From NCBI GenBank assembly GCA_003520425.1, contig DOUU01000175.1, positions 5,792-25,213 on the forward strand: a stretch of 19,422 nt of DNA, read 5' to 3'. The position numbers and the translations under genes were made by a program. Each line of letters starts with the position of its first letter. Position 1 is the first letter of the stretch. Shown in pieces: positions 14,220-19,422 of this stretch. The notes below the pieces were generated by a model, which made no database searches, was not told where the DNA came from, and saw only the letters and a program-made list of their open reading frames with translations. The stretch comes from Deltaproteobacteria bacterium. GTDB lineage: Bacteria > Myxococcota_A > UBA9160.

Positions 14220-14368
14220 GGGGGTGTCTCCTCCTTGTGGCGGCGGGATGCGCGGCTTTCGACCCACGCTCCCGTCTCAGAGTACCACTCGGCGAACAAG
14301 CCCGTGGGCGCAAGGCCGCGGGCCGGGCAAGGCGGGAAGTCTTGCGCAGGGGCTTCGTCAAGCAGGCG

Positions 14369-14397
14369 TTGACACCCGCGCCACGGGCTCGTACCCA
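14369..14397 (+). promoter_or_regulatory. Housekeeping promoter for the OPT gene, predicting a leaderless mRNA
   Basis: A perfect TTGACA (14369-14374), a 17-base spacer and TACCCA (14392-14397). The -10 box ends nine bases before the ATG at 14407, so transcription should begin two or three bases before it. The rest of the divergent spacer (14220-14368) shows nothing else I can name. Confidence 0.6.
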
Positions 14398-14406
14398 GGG
14401 GGCTCG

Positions 14407-16635
14407 ATGCACGACGCGCCGCCCACTCCCTACGTGCCCGCGTCGGCCTCGATGACCGAGCTCACCGTGCGGGGCCTTGCGGTGGGCTCGCTCCTCGGCA
14501 TCTGCTTTGCCGCCTCCTCCGTGTACCTCGGGCTCAAGATCGGCCTCACGGTCTCGGCCTCGATCCCGATCGCCGTGCTCTCGATCACGCTGTTTCGAGC
14601 GTTCGGCCGGGCGACCATCCTCGAGAACAACATCGTGCAGACGACGGGATCGGCCGGCGAATCGATCGCAGCGGGCGTCGCCTTCACGCTCCCGTCGCTC
14701 CTGCTCATGGGCTTCGACCTCGATGTGGGACGCGTCACCCTGGTCGCGCTCCTCGGCGGCGCGCTCGGCGTTCTCATGATGATCCCGCTGCGCCAGGGAC
14801 TCATCGTGAAAGAGCACGGGAAGCTGCCCTATCCCGAGGGCACAGCCTGCGCTCAGGTGCTGATCGTCGGCGACCAAGGCGGGACCAGTGCGAAGACCGT
14901 GTTCAGCGGCTTTGGCCTCGGCGCCCTGTTCAGCCTGCTCGGCAACGTGGGAAAGTTCTGGGGCGAGTACCCCACTTGGAGCTTCGACCGCTTCTTTCCC
15001 GGCGCCTCTCTCTCCTTCGAGACGAACCCCGCGCTCCTGGGCGTCGGCTACATCATCGGGACGCGGGTCGCGTGCGTGATGCTGGCGGGCGGCACCCTCT
15101 CCTTCTTGGTGCTGATCCCGCTCATCCATCTGTTTGCTCCCGACCTCACCTCGCCGCTCATTGCAGGCGGAGCCAAACCCGTCCGGGAGATGACGCCGGG
15201 GCAAATCCGCAACGCCTTCGTGCTCTACATTGGCGCCGGTGCGGTGGCAGCCGGCGGCGTGCTGAGCCTCGTGCGTTCGCTGCCCACGCTCCTTGCGGCC
15301 TTCCGCCGCGGCGCCGCGGACTTCTCCGCGCGCGGGGCGGCAGGGCCGCTGCGCACGCAGCGCGACCTTCCTTTTTCCCTTGTCGTCGGGGGAAGCCTCG
15401 CCCTCGTGGCGGCGATCGCGCTCGCCCCGCCGCTCGGGATCAACGCGCTCTCGGCCGCCCTGATCGTGCTCTTCGGGTTCTTCTTCGTCACGGTCTCAAG
15501 CCGCATCACCGGCCAGATCGGCTCCTCGTCCAATCCGATCTCGGGGATGACCGTGGCGACGCTCCTTCTGACCTGCTTGCTGTTCGTGGCCGCAGGCTGG
15601 TCCGGCGTCCCTTACAAGGAGATGGCCCTGTGCACCGCGGCGCTGGTCTGCGTCGCCGCGAGCAACGGCGGCACCATCTCGCAGGATCTCAAGACCGGAT
15701 TCCTCGTGGGCGCGACGCCTCGCGCGCAGCAGGTCGCCATCATGGTGGGTGTGGCGACGAGCGCGCTCGTGATCGGATGGACGCTCCTCTACCTGAACGA
15801 GGCGGCCAAGACCTACGTCGCGCGCACGTATCCCGAGTTTCTCGCCACCGACGAGAGCGTTCGCGAGCTCGCGCGCGCGGACCCGGGGCGCGCCGCCTTC
15901 GCTTCCCGCCTCCACGAGTTCCGGGGGGATCGCTATCGCGTGCTCTACCTGCGAAAGCCGACGCGCGGGGTGCCGACGGGCAAGTACTTGGTGGGGAGCG
16001 ATGGCCGCATCGCCTACCTCGTCGATCCGGGCGTCTGCGGAGTCGAGCCCGAGCAGCGCGCCGCCGACGGCAGCGTGGAAAAGACCGTGTCGAAGTTCGA
16101 CGCCCCGAAGGCGCAGCTGTTTCGCCTCATCATCGATGGCGTCTTGGGGGGCGACCTGCCCTGGGCCCTCGTCCTCGTCGGTGTGGCACTCGCCCTCTTG
16201 GTGGAGCTGTGCGGGGTGCCCTCCCTGCCGTTCGCAGTCGGCGCCTACCTCCCTTTCTCGACGTCGACTTCCATCGCGCTCGGGGGCGCCGTGCGCTGGC
16301 TCGCCGACCGCCGGAAAAGCCGCGGGAGCGATCCCACAGATTCCGACTCGGCTCCGGGCGCGCTCTTCTCCTCCGGTCTCATCGCGGGTGGAGCGATCGC
16401 CGGCCTTGTCTACGCCGCACTCGCGGGCCTCGAGACCACGGCGAAGGACGCAAGCGGCGCCGTGCGCCCGGTCCCCCTGCTCGAGCACTTTGGACTTGTA
16501 CTCTCCCACCGCCTGCTCGGCGCCGAGGCGGCGCAGCGCCTCGAGACGAGCGCGGCCTGGTCGATCGTGCCCTTCCTCGCCCTGGCGGCGGCCTTGCTGT
16601 GGGTCGCACGTGGGCGCCGCCCCCCTCCCTCCTAG
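14407..16635 (+). CDS. OPT-family oligopeptide/metal-chelate transporter
   Basis: A 742-residue polytopic inner-membrane protein of the OPT family, which imports oligopeptides or metal-ligand complexes with protons. Recognisable parts are SVYLGLKIGLTVSASIP (38-54), NNIVQTTGSAGESIAAG (74-90), IPLRQGLIVKEHGKLPYPEG (126-145), SSRITGQIGSSSNPISGM (364-381) and AASNGGTISQDLKTGFLVG (417-435). Many hydrophobic helices run from about 20 to 735. Residues about 466-568 form a hydrophilic insert of some 100 residues between membrane segments, making the protein longer than many bacterial relatives. The start ATG 14407 has only GGGGG upstream and sits next to a strong promoter. The CoA-transferase follows after 83 bases but appears to have its own signals. 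Substrate unknown. Confidence 0.93.
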   Translation: MHDAPPTPYVPASASMTELTVRGLAVGSLLGICFAASSVYLGLKIGLTVSASIPIAVLSITLFRAFGRATILENNIVQTTGSAGESIAAGVAFTLPSLLLMGFDLDVGRVTLVALLGGALGVLMMIPLRQGLIVKEHGKLPYPEGTACAQVLIVGDQGGTSAKTVFSGFGLGALFSLLGNVGKFWGEYPTWSFDRFFPGASLSFETNPALLGVGYIIGTRVACVMLAGGTLSFLVLIPLIHLFAPDLTSPLIAGGAKPVREMTPGQIRNAFVLYIGAGAVAAGGVLSLVRSLPTLLAAFRRGAADFSARGAAGPLRTQRDLPFSLVVGGSLALVAAIALAPPLGINALSAALIVLFGFFFVTVSSRITGQIGSSSNPISGMTVATLLLTCLLFVAAGWSGVPYKEMALCTAALVCVAASNGGTISQDLKTGFLVGATPRAQQVAIMVGVATSALVIGWTLLYLNEAAKTYVARTYPEFLATDESVRELARADPGRAAFASRLHEFRGDRYRVLYLRKPTRGVPTGKYLVGSDGRIAYLVDPGVCGVEPEQRAADGSVEKTVSKFDAPKAQLFRLIIDGVLGGDLPWALVLVGVALALLVELCGVPSLPFAVGAYLPFSTSTSIALGGAVRWLADRRKSRGSDPTDSDSAPGALFSSGLIAGGAIAGLVYAALAGLETTAKDASGAVRPVPLLEHFGLVLSHRLLGAEAAQRLETSAAWSIVPFLALAAALLWVARGRRPPPS

Positions 16636-16693
16636 CAGGCGCGGGGCACAGGGCGCCGGCCGCAGGGCCTCGCCACCGCGCCAGGGCTGCGCG

Positions 16694-16699
16694 TAAGAT
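16694..16699 (+). promoter_or_regulatory. Candidate -10 box for the CoA-transferase gene
   Basis: TAAGAT stands 20 bases before the start codon, after GC-rich spacer sequence. The expected -35 position reads CGCCAC and is poor. AGGAG at 16706-16710 is the ribosome site, eight bases before ATG 16719. Confidence 0.25.
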
Positions 16700-16718
16700 G
16701 GGCCCAGGAGAAATTCCC

Positions 16719-17924
16719 ATGCGCGTCGAATTCGGCGGCGATCCGACCGGCCCCCTCGCGGGCATCCGGGTGCTCGACCTCTCGACGGTGGTTTCGGGCC
16801 CCCTCTGTACCCAGGTGCTCGGCGACCTTGGTGCCGAGGTCCTAAAGATCGAGCCCCCCGTCGGCGACACCACGCGGCGTCTTGGACCACCCTTCCGAGG
16901 CGGCCTCACCGGCTTCTTCGCTCACTTCAATCGCAACAAGCGGAGCATCACTCTCGATCTCAAGCGCACGGAGGGCCAGCACGCGGCCCGGCGCCTCGCG
17001 CTGCGCGCAGACGTCCTCGTGGAGAACTACCGGCCCGACGTCGTGACCCGTCTCGGTCTCGGCTACGAGGAGCTCTCGCGCGAAAACCCCGGGCTTATCT
17101 ATCTCTCGATCAGCGGGTTCGGGCCCTCCGGACCCTACCGGGACCTGCCCGCCTACGACACGGTGATCCAGGGCCTCGCCGGCTTCATGCCCACCCAGGG
17201 GGGCGACGGACCGCCGCAGCTCGTGAAGAGCATCGTCGCCGACAAGGCGACGGCGCTCACCGCCGCCTATGCCGTGATGGCGGCTCTCCTGGCGCGCGAG
17301 CGGGGCGACGGTCGCGGCCAGCACGTCGAGGTGCCGATGCTCGACGCGTTCGCCGCGTTCATGTTGCCCGACGTGATGACCAAGGAGGCGTTCAAGGCGG
17401 AGGACGCGACTCCGGCCCCGAAGCTCCCCGACGTGCACCGCACGTGGGAGACGGCCGACGGTCACGTGGTGCTGCTCGTCCTCGAGGACCATCAGTTCAG
17501 CGCGCTCTGTCGCGCGATCGGCCGCGAGGACATGCTGGACGACCCGCGCTGCAAGAATCTCGTGACCCGCATCGTGCACGGGCGCGAGCTCTACACGATC
17601 CTCGAGGAGGAGCTGCGCAAGTGGCCGACCGCGGATCTGATCGACCGCGCACGCCGCTTCGGCGCGCCGCTGGCACCCGTTCACGCCGTCGGCGATTTCC
17701 TGCGCGACCCCCAGGTGCGGTCCAACGAAACCGTGCTGGAAGTCGACGACTCCGAGGCCGGACCGATGCGGCTTCTGCGCAACCCCGTCCGCTTTGCGCG
17801 CACCCCGGCGAGCCTGCGCCAGCGTCCCCCGCGCCTTGGGGAGCAGACCGACGCCATCTTGACCGAGGCGGGCTTCACGAGCGAAGAGATCGCACGGCTG
17901 CGGGCGGAGCGCGTCATCGCTTAG
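16719..17924 (+). CDS. Family III CoA-transferase (CaiB/BaiF)
   Basis: A 401-residue member of the CaiB/BaiF family, which moves CoA between acids through an aspartyl-CoA-type intermediate. GPLAGIRVLDLSTVVSGPLC (11-30), LGDLGAEVLKIEPPVGD (34-50), NRNKRSITLDLK (71-82) and ISGFGPSGPY (131-140) are family signatures. Asp147 in DLPAYDTVIQG is the expected catalytic nucleophile, and GDGRGQHVEVPMLDA (196-210) follows. ATG 16719 is preferred over in-frame ATG 16698 because AGGAG precedes it by eight bases and MRVEFGGDPTGPL is normal. It could activate fatty, aromatic or sterol-derived acids for the dehydrogenases in the window, or racemise an acyl-CoA; this cannot be decided. It converges on the TPR gene. 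Confidence 0.94.
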   Translation: MRVEFGGDPTGPLAGIRVLDLSTVVSGPLCTQVLGDLGAEVLKIEPPVGDTTRRLGPPFRGGLTGFFAHFNRNKRSITLDLKRTEGQHAARRLALRADVLVENYRPDVVTRLGLGYEELSRENPGLIYLSISGFGPSGPYRDLPAYDTVIQGLAGFMPTQGGDGPPQLVKSIVADKATALTAAYAVMAALLARERGDGRGQHVEVPMLDAFAAFMLPDVMTKEAFKAEDATPAPKLPDVHRTWETADGHVVLLVLEDHQFSALCRAIGREDMLDDPRCKNLVTRIVHGRELYTILEEELRKWPTADLIDRARRFGAPLAPVHAVGDFLRDPQVRSNETVLEVDDSEAGPMRLLRNPVRFARTPASLRQRPPRLGEQTDAILTEAGFTSEEIARLRAERVIA

Positions 17925-18183
17925 AAGCGGGGTCCCTGCACGGAGCGCGGCGAGTCCCCCGAGTCTGAGATCGCTGACAAAACCGACCAGTTTTGGTCCA
18001 TACGAACGACTTCTGATCGGAGTTATGGAGAGCGAAGTACGGCCCGATGGCGTCCTCGAGCTCCCGGGTGCTTCGATGGGTCGCGCTGCAGCGGCTCGCG
18101 TGAGAAGCTCCCGACGAGATTCACCAGGATCCTGCCGTCGGTGAAAATGTCGCGTCGTGACTTGTTCTACGCGCCGGCCTGTC
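17925..18183. other. Spacer between convergent genes with small AT-rich hairpins
   Basis: No gene is supported here. Bases 17978-17998 can form either CAAAAC/GTTTTG (17978-17983 with 17990-17995) or GACCA/TGGTC (17985-17989 with 17994-17998). The two stems exclude each other. The stretch around 17970-18030 is noticeably richer in A and T than its surroundings. A terminator or a protein site is possible. Confidence 0.3.
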
Positions 18184-19422
18184 TCAGCGTGGAACACCTT
18201 CCGCCCACTTTGTGGACCAACCGGCCTGGCGTCGAGCTTCGGCGAGAGCCGCCTGTGCCTGGATCGAGTTCGGTCGAAGCCTGACGGCTTCCTCCAACTG
18301 GACCACAGCTTCCTCCGCCCGTCCCTGACGGAGCAGTACGGAGCCCAAGCTGAACCGTGCGTATGCCGATCCGGGTCCGAGGTGCACCGCCTCCCAGAGG
18401 CGCGTCATGCCTTCTTGGACCTCTCCGCGCATGACAAGGGCATTCCCAAGCCCGGCCTCAGCATTGACCTGAGCATTGAGTGAGTCCCAGGTGCCGCGCG
18501 TCGAAGGCAAGCCAGCGGGCGCCGCCGGCGGGTAGCGATCCAGAACCGCTCTGAAGCTTTTCATGGCCTCATCGATGCGACCCGCGGACAGGAGTGCCAG
18601 ACCGAGGTCAGCCATCCCGCCGGTAAAGTCGGGATGGAGAACGAGAGCTCGCTCGAAATGTGGGATGGATTCTTGGGTTTGTCCCTCAGCGAGCAGATAC
18701 CCTCCGAGGTTGCCCTCGCAAAGCCAGCAACCCGGGTTGCCCGCGATTGTGCTGGTATACAGCTCCGGTAGCCGATAGTTCCGCGATTCGCGATTCGACA
18801 AGACGACAAGCCCCACAACGAGAAGCACAGCTGCCGCCCCGAGAGCCTCGCGTGGGGCGCGTGGCAATCGGGCAGCAACGAGGCTCCCCGTGCTTGCTGC
18901 GAGCGCAATCGGGCCAATCGTCGCGAGGTAGGCGAAATGGTTCGCGACGAACGAGAAGAGCATCGGGAACACGTCGAAAAAGCCGAGCGCAGGGACGAGT
19001 GTACCGGCGTAGTAGAGTGCCGCGACAATAGGTCCGCGTCCCGTCACTCGACGAAATGCGAATAGCAACAGGCCTACGAGCAAGGCCGCGACGGGGAAGG
19101 CCCACTGCCGCCACTCGGAGGGGTCCAGCGTCCAGCGCGGGTACACGAAAAGTAGATCCGTGGGCCACGCAAGCTTGCCGAGATAGAACCAGAGAGCCCG
19201 TCCTGCGATGAGCAAGCGCTCAGCGGCCGAATGGTGCCACTCCTCACCGACAGCGCCCACATGCGTCTTCTCGATGTAGGCTGTCTGCAGCGACAAGACG
19301 AAGCCGATCGCGAGGGCGGCGCCGAGCACCGCGAACTCATGACGCTCGATTCGTCCCCGTTTCCACCAGATCAGGAGCGCGATCGCGCAGGGCAAACTCG
19401 CAGTCACCGACTTGGAGAGGAG
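18184..19422 (-). CDS. Membrane protein with C-terminal TPR repeats, TMTC-like (5' end cut)
   Basis: The frame stays open to the window edge, reading LLSKSVTASLPCAIALLIWW at the edge, so the gene is incomplete and the GTG at 19407 is not its start. The visible 412 residues comprise about six hydrophobic segments (roughly 6-20, 30-50, 106-123, 132-149, 156-177 and 194-209), then a soluble TPR region. Clear helix pairs include AEGQTQESIPHFERALVLHP, SAGRIDEAMKSFRAVLDRYP, MRGEVQEGMTRLWEAVHLGP and RQGRAEEAVVQLEEAVRLRP. SKSVTASLP and SFVANHFAYLATIG are typical of bacterial TMTC-like proteins, predicted membrane O-glycosyltransferases. The catalytic N-terminal part lies outside the window, so activity cannot be judged. 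It shows a little more A+T than its neighbours. Confidence 0.88.
   Translation of the reverse strand, partial: LLSKSVTASLPCAIALLIWWKRGRIERHEFAVLGAALAIGFVLSLQTAYIEKTHVGAVGEEWHHSAAERLLIAGRALWFYLGKLAWPTDLLFVYPRWTLDPSEWRQWAFPVAALLVGLLLFAFRRVTGRGPIVAALYYAGTLVPALGFFDVFPMLFSFVANHFAYLATIGPIALAASTGSLVAARLPRAPREALGAAAVLLVVGLVVLSNRESRNYRLPELYTSTIAGNPGCWLCEGNLGGYLLAEGQTQESIPHFERALVLHPDFTGGMADLGLALLSAGRIDEAMKSFRAVLDRYPPAAPAGLPSTRGTWDSLNAQVNAEAGLGNALVMRGEVQEGMTRLWEAVHLGPGSAYARFSLGSVLLRQGRAEEAVVQLEEAVRLRPNSIQAQAALAEARRQAGWSTKWAEGVPR

Noticed and set aside
14976..16718. Frame of the CoA-transferase staying open far upstream through the OPT gene, suggesting a fusion
   Set aside because: The upstream part is an off-frame reading of the OPT gene. 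The CoA-transferase has its own ribosome site and start at 16719.
18025..18144. 39-codon ORF with CGGAG just before its ATG
   Set aside because: Short, arginine- and serine-rich, spacing of the ribosome site is too tight, and no resemblance to a known small protein.
17925..18284. The CoA-transferase frame stays open for about 119 codons after its stop, suggesting a premature stop
   Set aside because: The protein already ends at the normal family C-terminus, and the extension reads as unconserved sequence that runs into the opposite-strand TPR gene.

Overview
High-GC bacterial chromosomal DNA (about two thirds G+C by eye over most of the window) carrying thirteen complete protein genes, one gene cut by the right edge and one probable gene remnant. 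I see no rRNA, tRNA, CRISPR array, insertion sequence or phage gene. The mix of acyl-CoA dehydrogenases, a bacterial P450, a family III CoA-transferase, an NUDT19-like Nudix protein and several lipoproteins fits a Gram-negative soil-type lipid degrader, for example a lineage formerly grouped with the Deltaproteobacteria (Myxococcota or Binatia-like). That placement is an inference from gene content only.

Layout. 1-371: no gene I can support. 372-2730 (-): two adjacent acyl-CoA dehydrogenase genes that look like the two unlike subunits of one enzyme. 2892-3773 (+): fumarylacetoacetate-hydrolase-family protein, then a hairpin and a short stretch reading like the C-terminus of a VOC/extradiol-dioxygenase protein. 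3894-6934 (-): alpha/beta hydrolase, a P450 of CYP125/142 character, and a lipoprotein zinc metalloprotease translationally coupled to the P450. 6981-7805 (+): NUDT19-like Nudix hydrolase. 7802-8704 (-): ChbG/HpnK (YdjC) deacetylase. 8765-9556 (+): HisN-like phosphatase. 9651-10486 (-): two coupled lipoprotein genes, an alanine-rich 11-residue-repeat protein and a cupredoxin. 10568-12232 (+): long acyl-CoA dehydrogenase of methylsuccinyl-CoA dehydrogenase type. 12292-14219 (-): VAT1-like oxidoreductase overlapping an aldose-epimerase-like gene. 14407-16635 (+): OPT-family transporter. 16719-17924 (+): CaiB/BaiF CoA-transferase. 18184-19422 (-): 3' part of a membrane protein with TPR repeats (TMTC-like).

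How it fits together. The P450, the unlike-subunit dehydrogenase pair and the CoA-transferase are compatible with oxidation of a sterol or other branched isoprenoid side chain. The FAH-family hydrolase and the VOC remnant hint at ring cleavage. No single pathway is complete here. Gene ends are packed tightly, with several 1-4 base overlaps and hairpins between convergent genes.

The most unusual items are the metalloprotease with a stretched archaemetzincin-like motif, the cupredoxin with His where the axial Met is expected, the LEA-like repeat lipoprotein cotranslated with it, the VOC remnant, and two promoters placed so close to start codons that leaderless transcripts are predicted.
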